Shown piece by piece: positions 24,769-33,757 of a stretch of 64,000 nt of DNA. The notes beneath the pieces were generated by a model. That model was not told the DNA's origin, made no database searches, and saw only the letters and a list, made by a program, of their open reading frames with translations. This stretch comes from Bacillota bacterium (GTDB lineage: Bacteria > Bacillota > Negativicutes > CTSoil-072), in the NCBI GenBank assembly GCA_017889545.1, contig JAGFZV010000009.1, forward strand, positions 1 to 64,000, read 5' to 3'. The position numbers were made by a program, and so were the translations under genes. Position 1 is the stretch's first letter, and every line of letters starts with the position of its first letter.

Positions 24769-25209
24769 TTATCTCTCAATGTCTGTTGTAATTTTTCTTA
24801 AAATCTCCGTGAACTGTTTCTTTTGGCCTTCATCGAGACATTTTACCATTTTGCGGGCAAAATGATTGTACCCTATGTTCTCAACCTCTAAAAGCTCCTG
24901 CCCTTTTTCTGTTATGTATATGTGAAATACGCGCAGATCTTCTTCTGATTGTTTTTTGAAAACCAAATCACGCTTAATTAATCGGTTGACGATGTCCGTG
25001 ACTGTCGCTTTTTGAACATTAAACTTTTCCACCAATTGTCTAAATGTTGGGCCTCCCAACTCCCTAATCGCGTGGAGATAGTGCAATTGCGTAATCGTTA
25101 AATTAAATAACTCCCTGCTGTTCGCTTCCTCCTTATACTTTTGCATAGACTGGCGCATAGTCTCTGATAATATATTGATATATTTTACAATAAGCGCTTC
25201 TGTTTCCAT
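24769..25209 (-). CDS. MarR-family regulator
   Basis: 146 residues from ATG 25209 (AAGGAAGGTGG before it). Winged helix GPTFRQLVEKFNVQKATVTDIVNRLIKRDLVFKK and wing SEEDLRVFHIYITEKGQELL. It follows the Acg-like nitroreductase gene by 15 bp, so it is second in that operon; the strong palindrome before the operon (26392-26437) is the likely site it binds. Confidence 0.9.
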   Translation of the reverse strand: METEALIVKYINILSETMRQSMQKYKEEANSRELFNLTITQLHYLHAIRELGGPTFRQLVEKFNVQKATVTDIVNRLIKRDLVFKKQSEEDLRVFHIYITEKGQELLEVENIGYNHFARKMVKCLDEGQKKQFTEILRKITTDIER

Positions 25210-25224
25210 CTTAACCACCTTCCT

Positions 25225-26376
25225 TTAGATATGATTTCCATGGGGAGCATTAACAAGAATTTTCGAAATGGGCATTCGTAGACTGACCGGTTTCAAATGC
25301 TCTTTTATATATCCAATCCGTACTACAAACTGGATATGTCCCGCAAGGCCAATTTCCTGAGCCAGTTCTGTTTGCCAGGGGCTTTCTTCCAGCACCTGGG
25401 TCATTGGATGAAAAGCAATCCGTTTCTCATGAGCACGAAACCAAATAGACTCAAGCAATCTTCCCGCGTTGATTAATTCTTCTACAGTGGAACCATCGCT
25501 TTTGACAATCAGCCAACCGGCACCGTTATGCACTTGCTCCTCAACCAATTTTATTGTTTCCTCTCTAAAGCTCTTGCTTAGAACATCCGCTTTACTTAGA
25601 AAGTGTTTGGCATACCAGCGAACCAGTCCTTTCATTTCCATGCTTTCCGGAGTAAGACCATTCTGATGCTGGCTTGCCTCCCGATCACTCCAACGGATCC
25701 AATCGGCCAGCTCCATCTGAGCGTCTACCCGATTAGCTTGCTTTTTATTGGCCAGTAAATTCGCTTGACTGATATAGGAACCCTCTTGGGAGTTTAGCGG
25801 ATAATAAAACACTGCCTGTTTATTGTTTCCAATCAACATTCGACGATCTTCGCCGCTAATCTCACTGTTAAGAAACCCTTTTCTTACGGTCCTGCGCTCC
25901 TGTATCACTTTGTCAGAGACGGTTACTGCCATTTGCTTTTTGATGAATCGAACCTCTGCAATCTCGCTGCTAAAGTTATTTTCCCCTATGACATCGATTA
26001 CTGCTTCATATCCTTGTATTCGTGCCGCTAACGACAGATGTTCCAGAAAAGTCCCTATAGACAATATCATTTCCCGATTATCGGGATCAACAGCTGGCAG
26101 CCATCGCGTCCTATCCGAACCGATCCGCCATTGTTTCGGTTCTATGATCGTTATCACCCACGGCTGCGTGTTGTGTCCACTGGGAGCAAGCGATGCCAGG
26201 TATAATATGTTGGCTTCGTCTTCGCTTAAACCGTCTATATTCGTACTATTTGCAAAAGAATGGACGGATCTCATCGCACCCTCCTCCTTCATATTCAGCC
26301 AGGAATAGGAAAAAAGTCCTGTTCCCGCTGCAACTCCTCCGGCTAAACAATATTTGATAAATTCTCGCCTCTTCAC
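25225..26376 (-). CDS. Acg-family nitroreductase-fold protein with twin-Arg leader
   Basis: 383 residues. The N-terminus MKRREFIKYCLAGGVAAGTGLFSYSW has the RR motif and hydrophobic core of a Tat signal. The mature part is a nitroreductase-like flavoprotein of the Acg type: LASLAPSGHNTQPWVITII near the N-terminus, RRTVRKGFLN and AGWLIVKSDG later. Likely FMN-binding and exported folded. Physiological substrate unknown. First gene of a nitroreductase-marR operon behind a 46-bp perfect palindrome. Confidence 0.82.
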   Translation of the reverse strand: MKRREFIKYCLAGGVAAGTGLFSYSWLNMKEEGAMRSVHSFANSTNIDGLSEDEANILYLASLAPSGHNTQPWVITIIEPKQWRIGSDRTRWLPAVDPDNREMILSIGTFLEHLSLAARIQGYEAVIDVIGENNFSSEIAEVRFIKKQMAVTVSDKVIQERRTVRKGFLNSEISGEDRRMLIGNNKQAVFYYPLNSQEGSYISQANLLANKKQANRVDAQMELADWIRWSDREASQHQNGLTPESMEMKGLVRWYAKHFLSKADVLSKSFREETIKLVEEQVHNGAGWLIVKSDGSTVEELINAGRLLESIWFRAHEKRIAFHPMTQVLEESPWQTELAQEIGLAGHIQFVVRIGYIKEHLKPVSLRMPISKILVNAPHGNHI

Positions 26377-26391
26377 ATTGCATCCCTCATT

Positions 26392-26437
26392 TGTGGCATT
26401 ATATTAGTTAGTTAGCGCTAACTAATATAATGCCACA
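26392..26437. promoter_or_regulatory. 46-bp palindromic operator of the nitroreductase-marR unit
   Basis: TGTGGCATTATATTAGTTAG and its exact complement flank TTAGCG; the core TTAGTTAGC/GCTAACTAA is a 9+9 perfect palindrome of MarR-operator type. It ends 16 bp before the start codon at 26376. Confidence 0.7.
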
Positions 26438-26582
26438 AATGCTTCTACTTGTAAATGCTCTTACACATTGATTTGATAATTTTCTTTTTTCAGTTTGAAA
26501 AAGGATCATCACGAGAACCTTCCAGGATTCAAGTGCTGAAATAAATCTGTATATCTTCATTTCAACGAATGTCATAGATGAA

Positions 26583-26617
26583 AAACTGCCTTGAGGGATA
26601 TATCCTCAAGACAGTTT
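26583..26617. terminator. Orphan terminator-like hairpin
   Basis: AAACTGCCTTGAGG and CCTCAAGACAGTTT pair with one mismatch between two divergent genes, where no transcript is expected to end. It may be left from a lost gene. Confidence 0.5.
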
Positions 26618-26742
26618 GAGATGTACAGGTATTCAATTTTTTGCCAGGTTTTTTTCGCATAAATGTCGTTTTCGCACATATCGGGATAATCCTTTTACTT
26701 TTTGCATATAATACGACATTTTCTGTTGATAAAAGAAGTGGG

Positions 26743-26771
26743 TTGACAATGGTTTTATATAAAACTATAAT
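26743..26771 (+). promoter_or_regulatory. Consensus promoter with operator inside the spacer
   Basis: TTGACA (26743-26748), 17 bp, TATAAT (26766-26771). The spacer holds the perfect palindrome GTTTTATATAAAAC (26752-26765). The expected transcription start coincides with the ATG at 26778, so the mRNA should be leaderless. Confidence 0.75.
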
Positions 26772-26777
26772 AAGAAC

Positions 26778-27194
26778 ATGGATGAAAGATACATTATCAC
26801 TTCAATCGGCCATGTCCATCGGCAAGCGAATAAATTTATCGAAAGTGAGCTAAGGAAAAACGAGATTGGAGGAATCGCACCTTCACACGGTGACATTTTA
26901 TTTCAGCTTTACAAAAATGAATCCCTTACGATGCAACAGTTAGCCAAGTTGATAGACAGAGACAAGTCAACCGTCACGGTGCTCGTCAATAAATTGGTGG
27001 ATTTGGGATATATCAGTAAAACGCTGGATGTCCATGATGCTAGAGTTTCTAATCTTTCGGTAACACAGAAAGGCAAAGAACTGCGTCCTTTGTTTGAAGA
27101 AATTTCAAACCGGTTATTAGCCAAAGTTTACAGCGAGTTTACTCATGAAGAAAAAACAATACTGTTACAATTACTTCAAAAAATAAAACTTTAA
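26778..27194 (+). CDS. MarR-family regulator, probably leaderless mRNA
   Basis: 138 residues. Winged helix SLTMQQLAKLIDRDKSTVTVLVNKLVDLGYISKT and wing DVHDARVSNLSVTQKGKEL. There is no Shine-Dalgarno; the ATG lies 6 nt after a perfect TATAAT. Palindromes GTTTTATATAAAAC before it and AGTTTTATATAAAACT before the next gene indicate that it represses itself and the nitroreductase/VOC pair. Confidence 0.9.
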   Translation: MDERYIITSIGHVHRQANKFIESELRKNEIGGIAPSHGDILFQLYKNESLTMQQLAKLIDRDKSTVTVLVNKLVDLGYISKTLDVHDARVSNLSVTQKGKELRPLFEEISNRLLAKVYSEFTHEEKTILLQLLQKIKL

Positions 27195-27210
27195 TATTTT
27201 TTACACTAAA

Positions 27211-27226
27211 AGTTTTATATAAAACT
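27211..27226 (+). promoter_or_regulatory. Second copy of the MarR operator
   Basis: AGTTTTATATAAAACT, a perfect 16-bp palindrome with the same core as 26752-26765, 38 bp before the nitroreductase ATG and overlapping a weak promoter. Confidence 0.65.
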
Positions 27227-27263
27227 AAATAATGGTTGCATTTAAAATTTAGGGAGGACTATT

Positions 27264-27851
27264 ATGAACGAAACAATTAAATCTATTATTGAAAGGCGAT
27301 CCTTTCGCAAGTTTAAACAGGAACAAATAGCTGATGATGAACTGAATCTAATTCTACTGGCTGGTTCCTATGCCCCTTGCGCGGGAGGACGACAATCCCC
27401 TGTAATGGTAGTATTACAGGACAAGAACATGATCGCGAAATTAGGAAAGATGAACAAGCAACTCTTTTATCAAAACCTACCTCCTGCATTTAAAATGAAA
27501 GTATCAAGTGAGCAGCCGAGCATAGCGGATGATGAGAGAATTATAAGTGCTTTCTATAATGCACCCACAGTGATAACGGTGTTTGCACCTAAAACATATC
27601 ACTATCCAATTGAAGATTGTAGTGTAATGATTGAAAATATGATGATTGCAGCACATTCACTGGGAATTGGCTCATGCTTTATTGGCCGCGCAGCCGAAAC
27701 GTTTGAAACAGAAGACGGAAAAGAAATTATTAAAGATTGGAATATAGGAGAAGATTACACGGCAGTAGCACATTGCATTTTAGGATATCCTGAAGGAAAT
27801 TCACCTAAGGCTAAACCAAGAAAAGAATTTGTTGTAAAACGAATAAGTTAA
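27264..27851 (+). CDS. Nitroreductase-family flavoprotein
   Basis: 195 residues. IIERRSFRKFKQEQIADDELNLIL is the FMN phosphate-binding start of the fold; LGIGSCFIGRA and ILGYPEGN complete the pattern. Cytoplasmic, probably dimeric, reducing nitro or quinone compounds with NAD(P)H. AGGGAGG precedes the ATG. In an operon with a VOC protein under the adjacent MarR regulator, suggesting inducible detoxification. Confidence 0.9.
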   Translation: MNETIKSIIERRSFRKFKQEQIADDELNLILLAGSYAPCAGGRQSPVMVVLQDKNMIAKLGKMNKQLFYQNLPPAFKMKVSSEQPSIADDERIISAFYNAPTVITVFAPKTYHYPIEDCSVMIENMMIAAHSLGIGSCFIGRAAETFETEDGKEIIKDWNIGEDYTAVAHCILGYPEGNSPKAKPRKEFVVKRIS

Positions 27852-27939
27852 CTAAACCAAAGTGAACTTTCGTCTAGAAAAAGTACACTTTGATAAAAGC
27901 TCGAATAACAAAGAAGCACATCATTGGAGGATAAATTGG

Positions 27940-28317
27940 ATGAGTAAGTTGGCGCATATCGGGGTTGTAGTTACAGATGTTGAGCGATCCAAAAAATTTT
28001 ACACGGATTTTTGCGGCTGTGAGCCAGGAAAACGAATACAGGACGATAGGTATATTTTGCAGTATCTTGACGCTGGCGGGCAGACGATTATATTATTACA
28101 GCTCCTTACAGGTGACCCGGAAGCCCCTCGTCGATGCGGTGTTCATGATCACATTGCATTTCAAGTGCAGGATATTGATTCTGCTGTTGACAAATTACGT
28201 TCTGCCGCTGTAAAACTTCAGATGGAAAATCCTAAAGTGGAAATAATCGGCGCAAAGATATTCTATTTTTTCGGTCCAGATGGAGAACGTCTGGAATATG
28301 TCCAAGATATTGTATGA
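27940..28317 (+). CDS. VOC-family (glyoxalase-like) protein
   Basis: 125 residues from ATG 27940 (TTGGAGG upstream). Paired beta-alpha-beta3 modules: LAHIGVVVTDVERSKKFYTDFCGCE and HDHIAFQVQDIDSAVDKL, ending FFGPDGERLEYVQD. His and Glu residues at the usual metal positions are kept. Second gene of the MarR-controlled pair. May be a lyase, isomerase or binding protein; substrate unknown. Confidence 0.85.
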   Translation: MSKLAHIGVVVTDVERSKKFYTDFCGCEPGKRIQDDRYILQYLDAGGQTIILLQLLTGDPEAPRRCGVHDHIAFQVQDIDSAVDKLRSAAVKLQMENPKVEIIGAKIFYFFGPDGERLEYVQDIV

Positions 28318-28350
28318 AAGTGTGTTCAATTACTTTTTGTATCCTATACA

Positions 28351-28388
28351 AATAGAAAGTTCTGCCAGCACGGCAGAACTTTCTATTT
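28351..28388. terminator. Bidirectional terminator
   Basis: AATAGAAAGTTCTGCC and GGCAGAACTTTCTATT between convergent VOC and helicase genes. Confidence 0.85.
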
Positions 28389-28411
28389 TAGCCATAAACA
28401 TATTAAATTTT

Positions 28412-30562
28412 TTATGCTGGTTCAAGAAATCCTTTCGTTAGGCATACTTCTATCGATAGCTTCCTAATAGTTCCATGAAACTGAATATCCATATCCGAGG
28501 AAGTCATCGCAACAATTTTGCCCCGGCCAAATGCCTGGTGGCTTATTAAACTGCCTACTTTTAATTGATCCATATGTCTGATGGCATTTACATTATAGGA
28601 TCCCGGACTCACTTTTTTCATTGGCTTTACATTCGATTTAGAACTGATTATGGATGGACTAATTATATTTCTTACAGCAGCTACAAATTGGGACTCCGAT
28701 ACTTTTTCATGATCCCGTTTCTCATACGTTATTAGCTCAAGATGAGTTTTAGCCCTTGTCATCCCAACATAAAATAAGCGGGCAGCTTCCTCCATGACCT
28801 CAAGCCTTCCCTCTTGTTGCTGCTTTATATCATTAGACGAAGGAATAATCCCTTCCAGCAAATCAATCATATACACTCGATCAAACTCCAACCCTTTGGC
28901 ACTATGGAAAGTGGATAGAGTGACCCAGCTGTCTTTGTTACTCTTAGAAGCCTTCATCACCGTTTCCAGATATTTCAGCCGACTAGCGAACTCCTCCATA
29001 CTTTTGAGGCCAGCCGCAATTTCTTCCAGTGTATTGAGTATGCCAATCAAGTACTCCTTACGAAAGCCAAGCCGCTCACACATTCTGTCAAGCGCTTTTT
29101 CGTATCCTAACCTATGACGAACCGTATATATGGCCGCAAGCGGAGCCATACCTTGCATATGGCGCAGCGTTTCTTTGCCTTCTTCCAACGGTTTAACTTG
29201 GTAATCTTGCAGCGGAACAGATTGCAGCAACGTGTCAAAAACGGACTCATTATTGTTCATTTGCTTGGCCGTTTCCATTTGCTGCTTGGTAATATAGCCA
29301 TTCAGTTTGGTAAATATCTTTTCAAAAATATCTACCCTTTTATCCGTATACGTCAACCGCATGAAATTCAATATATCCTCAACTACCCAATGGGAAAAGA
29401 AGCGTTTATCTTCATCCTTGATATAAAAAGAAATTCTCGCACGGTCTAATTCGTTGATCAGGATAATGGATGACAAATTATTTCTATAGAGCACCGCAGT
29501 TGTGCCAGAATGGTTAGACTTCTTTAATTCTTCGATCAAATATTTCGCCTGTTGTTTATAGTCGGCAAGGCCACGGATGATGATTGGCCTCTGTGATGGA
29601 TTACAAGTAAACATGTTTTTATTGTAGCGGTTTTCGTTACGTTTTATGAAAGCGTTGGCGGTATCAACAATATTTCTGGAGGAACGATAGTTTTGTACCA
29701 TGTACAAGATAGAAGCCTCTGGATATATCTTTTTAAAATTCAGTAAATAAGCTGGTTCAGCGCCACGCCAACTATAGATAGACTGATCATCGTCGGCAAC
29801 AACACATAGGTTGCCATGGTTACGAACCAATTTTTCAATGATGCAGTGCTGAACAAGTGAAGTATCCTGACTTTCATCTGTCAGGAAATAATTATACATC
29901 TGTTGATATCGGCCAAGAAGTTCCCTATCCTGCTCGAAAGCCTTGTTCGCATAAATCAGCATATCATCGTAATCGAGCAGCAACGGATCAGAGGCTGACT
30001 TAAACTCTTCGTACTGTTGCAGAATTTGTGCGGCTTCCGGGATGGTACATTCCGTTTCCGACCATTTATCTCGTGGAATTAGCTTGTTTTTAATAAAACT
30101 AATGTAGGTTGTGATCTCTTCCATTTGATCTTCTGTAATGTTTTCCTGCACAACATTTTTAAATATTTCCCGCAAAATATGTCTTTTATCTTGGTTTCGG
30201 TTCCCTTCAATCAGTTGGTAGCCAAGCTTATTTTTTCGAAAGTATTCTCGTGCAACTTCAAATGCCAGACTATGTATCGTGGAAAAATCAACTGGAGCAA
30301 GATCCGGAAAAAAGCGTTTAAACCGCGCTTTCATCTCAGATGCCGCGGCCCTGCTGAAGGTTACCGCTTTAATTCGGGCCGGGTGAATACCTTTCACCGC
30401 TATAAGATAACCAATTTTCATGATCATCGTGGTTGTTTTCCCCGACCCTGGCGACGCCAGCAGCAACATTGTTCCATCAGTGTTCAATACGGCTTGCCGC
30501 TGAGTTTCATTCAGTTCAACGTCTTTTTGCTTACCCCAAAAGATATCTTCTTTTGTATTCAT
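28412..30562 (-). CDS. UvrD/PcrA-like superfamily 1 DNA helicase
   Basis: 716 residues from ATG 30562 (AAAGGA about 9 nt before). N-terminal ELNETQRQAVLNTDGTMLLLASPGSGKTTTM (Q motif and Walker A), motif II/III DDDQSIYSWRGA, motif IV QNYRSSRNIV, motif V TFHSAKGLEFDRVYM and motif VI LFYVGMTRAKTHLEL. The C-terminus SLISHQAFGRGKIVAM resembles the PcrA tail that contacts RNA polymerase. Slightly divergent from the main PcrA, so probably an accessory 3'-5' helicase. Upstream lies a REP element. Confidence 0.92.
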   Translation of the reverse strand: MNTKEDIFWGKQKDVELNETQRQAVLNTDGTMLLLASPGSGKTTTMIMKIGYLIAVKGIHPARIKAVTFSRAAASEMKARFKRFFPDLAPVDFSTIHSLAFEVAREYFRKNKLGYQLIEGNRNQDKRHILREIFKNVVQENITEDQMEEITTYISFIKNKLIPRDKWSETECTIPEAAQILQQYEEFKSASDPLLLDYDDMLIYANKAFEQDRELLGRYQQMYNYFLTDESQDTSLVQHCIIEKLVRNHGNLCVVADDDQSIYSWRGAEPAYLLNFKKIYPEASILYMVQNYRSSRNIVDTANAFIKRNENRYNKNMFTCNPSQRPIIIRGLADYKQQAKYLIEELKKSNHSGTTAVLYRNNLSSIILINELDRARISFYIKDEDKRFFSHWVVEDILNFMRLTYTDKRVDIFEKIFTKLNGYITKQQMETAKQMNNNESVFDTLLQSVPLQDYQVKPLEEGKETLRHMQGMAPLAAIYTVRHRLGYEKALDRMCERLGFRKEYLIGILNTLEEIAAGLKSMEEFASRLKYLETVMKASKSNKDSWVTLSTFHSAKGLEFDRVYMIDLLEGIIPSSNDIKQQQEGRLEVMEEAARLFYVGMTRAKTHLELITYEKRDHEKVSESQFVAAVRNIISPSIISSKSNVKPMKKVSPGSYNVNAIRHMDQLKVGSLISHQAFGRGKIVAMTSSDMDIQFHGTIRKLSIEVCLTKGFLEPA

Positions 30563-30590
30563 GTGAAAATATCCTTTCATTCTATTTAAA

Positions 30591-30630
30591 GGGACGAATG
30601 GACGAATAGGGACGTTCCTTTTTCGTCAAC
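30591..30630. repeat. REP element
   Basis: GGGACGAATGGACGAATAGG then GACGTTCCTTTTTCGTCAAC, matching the repeats beside both RAYT copies. Confidence 0.65.
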
Positions 30631-30816
30631 TTTAAAAATAAGATTATTCGTGGCTGCACTTCTGCTGTTTTTTACGCTTTTAGGAGTATGCGCTTTAATC
30701 TTAAACTGGCAATAATACGAAACGCCAGCAAAATAATGCGAAAAATTAGAACTGGTAAAAATGCCATTAACCTTGTAAAATATAACTGTATCGCATATTG
30801 ATAGGAGGAATTTTAG

Positions 30817-30951
30817 ATGGATTTACTCGCACTGCTGCAAGAAAAGAAGAAAAAAGCTACTGAAAACAATAAATCATTCCAAAAAGCAACGAAAACTAAG
30901 CCTGCTGCAAATAATAAGATGCCTATGAGAAAATCTGGTAGGGGCAAATAG
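30817..30951 (+). CDS. Small basic protein (44 aa)
   Basis: MDLLALLQEKKKKATENNKS... to SGRGK, strongly basic and Lys/Asn-rich, no hydrophobic segment. TAGGAGGAA lies 6 nt before the ATG, an excellent site. Upstream stands AATAATGCGAAAAATTAG, like the TGCGAAA sites of the TaoR-like gene. Possibly nucleic-acid binding; family unknown. Confidence 0.5.
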   Translation: MDLLALLQEKKKKATENNKSFQKATKTKPAANNKMPMRKSGRGK

Positions 30952-31011
30952 CTCTAATCTAATACAGGAACCTGCAATGTCTTCAAATTCGTTCATGTGT
31001 CCTTTAATGCA

Positions 31012-31128
31012 TCAAAGGCACTCGACATTCACAAACGCTTTAACGATCAAGTAAGCTCCCAAAGTTACCACAATAAACCCTTTTTCTCTATTGTTCTGTT
31101 CTCCGTCGCATATATGAGAATCATCCAT
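31012..31128 (-). CDS. Possible small membrane protein (38 aa)
   Basis: MDDSHICDGEQNNREKG followed by a hydrophobic stretch FIVVTLGAYLIVKAFVNV. There is no ribosome binding site, so this rests on composition only. The rest of 30952-31338 holds an imperfect hairpin (31161-31197) and the ssrA terminator. Confidence 0.2.
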   Translation of the reverse strand: MDDSHICDGEQNNREKGFIVVTLGAYLIVKAFVNVECL

Positions 31129-31273
31129 CTGGGAAGTAATCTTATAGTAGTCATGACATAAAGGGCCATAATTCTCTATCATAAGAGGATTATGGCTCTA
31201 ACTTCTTGTTTGTCTCTGTTGCCCCGCAAGGCAGTCAGCGATGCCCTGTGGTTTTCTGCTTACGCATCAAAAT

Positions 31274-31309
31274 AAAGCATAAAGTGTCGTAAACAACATT
31301 TTATGCTTT
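31274..31309 (-). terminator. Terminator of ssrA
   Basis: AAAGCATAAA and TTTATGCTTT, 30 bp past the tmRNA 3' end. Confidence 0.65.
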
Positions 31310-31338
31310 AAGTCACACTTTGTGTAATTTCCAATTTT

Positions 31339-31689
31339 TGGTGGAGGCGAGGGGAATCGAACCCCTGTCCAAAGGCCTTGCTGCATAAGTTTCTCCGAGC
31401 GCAGTCTGAAATTTGTATTTCGCCCCTTTGACGCTTCCAGACAAGCTTCGCCGGCGCTATCCCGAAAAAGTTTCCCAGTCAGTCTCTCAGGAGGAAGACC
31501 TCAGGTAGCCTACTAAAGTGACGCCCTATCCCGCTCCATAGGCGAAAGTAGGTAGGACGTAAAGCAGCTTACGCTGCTAAAGCGTATTCGTTGTTTGCGT
31601 TTATATGTTTTCCACCGTGTTGACGGGCTGATGGAACCCCGGCTCGCTTCCTATACCACAAATACCCCTGTCGAAACCAGTACGCCCCC
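31339..31689 (-). ncRNA. ssrA: tmRNA
   Basis: 351 nt. The 5' end GGGGGCGTACTGGTTTCGAC pairs with the 3' end CGCCTCCACCA to make the Ala-tRNA-like acceptor, with GGGGTTCGATTCCCC as T arm. The resume ORF (31569-31598) reads GCA AAC AAC GAA TAC GCT TTA GCA GCG TAA, tag peptide ANNEYALAA. It works with SmpB, encoded 2.3 kb away, to free stalled ribosomes and tag the product for proteolysis. Confidence 0.97.
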
Positions 31690-31757
31690 ATGTTGCGGGG
31701 ATGCGCTCCCTGGGTGCAATATACTAGGCAAACCTAGAAAATATCTGCACTGAACAT

Positions 31758-31786
31758 AGTATAGCATACTTCGCATCAATCGACAA
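31758..31786 (-). promoter_or_regulatory. ssrA promoter
   Basis: TTGTCG (31781-31786), 17-bp spacer, TATACT (31758-31763) on the minus strand, about 65 nt before the mature 5' end, so a precursor leader is expected. Confidence 0.65.
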
Positions 31787-31803
31787 TAGGTTCGATCAGA
31801 AAA

Positions 31804-31830
31804 GTTGACAAAAAAGGACCGTCCCCATTG
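31804..31830. repeat. REP-like element
   Basis: TTGACAAAAAAGGACCGTCCCCATTG resembles the REP repeats, with GGACCGTCCCC in place of GGAACGTCCC. Confidence 0.5.
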
Positions 31831-31833
31831 TCA

Positions 31834-32625
31834 CTATCCCTGTGCGCTAAAAGAAATTGTCACTTCTCCCAGACGGTCAAATTGTACGCGAAAGTAGTCA
31901 CCGGGCTTTGCCTCTGCAGCTGCCGTAACTGCCCCGGACAAAATCACATCCCCTTTTTTGAGCGGGGTGTTAAATTCATTCATTTTGTTAGCCAACCAAG
32001 CCACGCAGTTAGCCGGATGTCCCATGGCAGCCGCTCCTGCTCCGGTGTTAATCACTGTGCCATTGCGTTCCAATACCATGCCCACCAATCGCAAATCAAT
32101 ATCCTTCACGGATACTGTTGTATTGGCAAGAACATACGCCCCGAAAGATGCATTGTCAGCAATCGTATCCGGCAATCGAATCTGCCAATTGCGAAACCGG
32201 CTATCCACCACTTCAATGGCAGCAGTAACGTAAGCCGTCGCATCCAACACATCCCTGGCAGTAATCTTTGGTCCTATAAGGTCATTTTGCAAAACAAAGG
32301 CGATTTCCGCCTCTACTTTTGGTTGAATAAGCAATGCTGCGGGAATTTCATCTCCGGAGTTGAACGCCATATGACTCAGCAAACTGCCAAAATCCGGTTC
32401 ATAGACACCGAATAGGTTCTGCATGGCTTTACTGGTTAAACCAATTTTTTTACCTGTCACTTTTATTCCATTGGCGATATATTGCTCAATGGTGCTCATT
32501 TGGATATAGTAGGCGTCCTCCAAGGTAATTCCCGGGAACCGCTCGGTAAACGGCGCTCCCACCTCACGAGTTCTGCTGGCTCGAAATAGTTCAGCTCCTA
32601 ATACCTGTCTTGCTTTCTGGTTCAT
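31834..32625 (-). CDS. 2-keto-4-pentenoate hydratase family protein
   Basis: 263 residues from ATG 32625 (GGAGG upstream). TGKKIGLTSKAMQNLFGVYEPDFG, PKVEAEIAFVLQNDL (acidic metal ligands) and LRLVGMVLERNG are typical of the MhpD/HpaH branch of the FAH superfamily: Mg-dependent hydratase or oxaloacetate/4-oxalocrotonate decarboxylase. No other aromatic meta-cleavage gene is present, so the pathway is unclear. Monocistronic, divergent from the DMT transporter. Confidence 0.85.
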   Translation of the reverse strand: MNQKARQVLGAELFRASRTREVGAPFTERFPGITLEDAYYIQMSTIEQYIANGIKVTGKKIGLTSKAMQNLFGVYEPDFGSLLSHMAFNSGDEIPAALLIQPKVEAEIAFVLQNDLIGPKITARDVLDATAYVTAAIEVVDSRFRNWQIRLPDTIADNASFGAYVLANTTVSVKDIDLRLVGMVLERNGTVINTGAGAAAMGHPANCVAWLANKMNEFNTPLKKGDVILSGAVTAAAEAKPGDYFRVQFDRLGEVTISFSAQG

Positions 32626-32872
32626 GTTTTTACTTCCTCCCTGGATTCGCAACTCTTGTTTTCTCTTTTCCGCAAAGCGAAATTAAACCGAACCTTTAAT
32701 TTCTACATCCGAGTTCGTAATGCCTCCTGCGCAACGAAATTTTCCCTCTTGATTTCTGATGTTTCACCTTCTTATTGCAATAAAGCTGTTTCAACAGAAG
32801 CATAGCCAAGCGAAGCCGCATGCGATATAATGAAAACATTGTCGACTATCTTAAACCAGGAGAGAAAAACAC

Positions 32873-33757
32873 ATGCACTTAGCACCAAACTTGCTCGGTA
32901 CCCTGCAGATCGTTTTATCGGCCGCCGGTTTTGCAACCATGGCTATTTTTATAAAATTCGCCTACGCTGCAGGCGCGAATCTCGTCACGATTCTGTCGTT
33001 CCGGTTTTCCCTCGCAGCGTTATTTTTTATACTGGTTCTTTACCGCCGCGGTGTTTCGTTTCGTCTCAACCGAAAAATGACCCTGAGCCTTCTGGCGATG
33101 GGCGGACTCGGCTACGGAAGCACATCCGCCTTTTTTGCCGGCTCCCTTCATTACCTGCCTGCCTCTCTGAGCGCGATGCTGCTCTATACGTTTCCTGCCA
33201 TCGTCAGCCTCCTCTCCTTTCTTACCGGAGAAGAACGGTTTACACGCGTCAAAGGAACTGCCTTGGCAGTTTGTCTTGTCGGGCTGATCCTTACTCTGGG
33301 AGTTTCTTTTGCAAATATCTCATTGATTGGTATTCTGTTCGGCCTTGCGGCTGCAGTGACTTATTCCGTGTATATCGTGCTCGGCAATCGCCTGTTGAAG
33401 AATACGGATACCTTGCTTGCTACCGGTTACATCTGTTCCTCGGCGGCAATCGTATATACCGTGACCGGCCTTGCAACCGGTTCCCTGCAATTTTCCCTCC
33501 CGCCTGCGGCTTGGTTTTCCATTATGGCCACTGCCATCTTCCCAACAATCGTTGGTATTTTGTTTTTTTTCGCCGGTCTGAAAAAAATCGGCCCAACCAG
33601 TGCTTCCATTATCAGTACGCTGGAGCCGGCAATCACGGTTTTATTGTCGATCCTGCTGCTGGGTGAAAACATCACGCTGCTCCAATTGGGCGGCGGGCTC
33701 CTGATCCTTTGCGGAGTGCTTCTTCTGCAATGTTACCCGGATGGAAAACGCAACTGA
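32873..33757 (+). CDS. EamA/DMT-superfamily transporter
   Basis: 294 residues, ten predicted membrane helices in two EamA repeats (first from SAAGFATMAIFIKFAYAAGAN, second from GILFGLAAAVTYSVYIVLGNRLL, closing ISTLEPAITVLLSILLLGENITLLQLGGGLLI). Probably exports small metabolites such as amino acids. AGGAGAG stands before the ATG. Substrate not predictable. Confidence 0.9.
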   Translation: MHLAPNLLGTLQIVLSAAGFATMAIFIKFAYAAGANLVTILSFRFSLAALFFILVLYRRGVSFRLNRKMTLSLLAMGGLGYGSTSAFFAGSLHYLPASLSAMLLYTFPAIVSLLSFLTGEERFTRVKGTALAVCLVGLILTLGVSFANISLIGILFGLAAAVTYSVYIVLGNRLLKNTDTLLATGYICSSAAIVYTVTGLATGSLQFSLPPAAWFSIMATAIFPTIVGILFFFAGLKKIGPTSASIISTLEPAITVLLSILLLGENITLLQLGGGLLILCGVLLLQCYPDGKRN

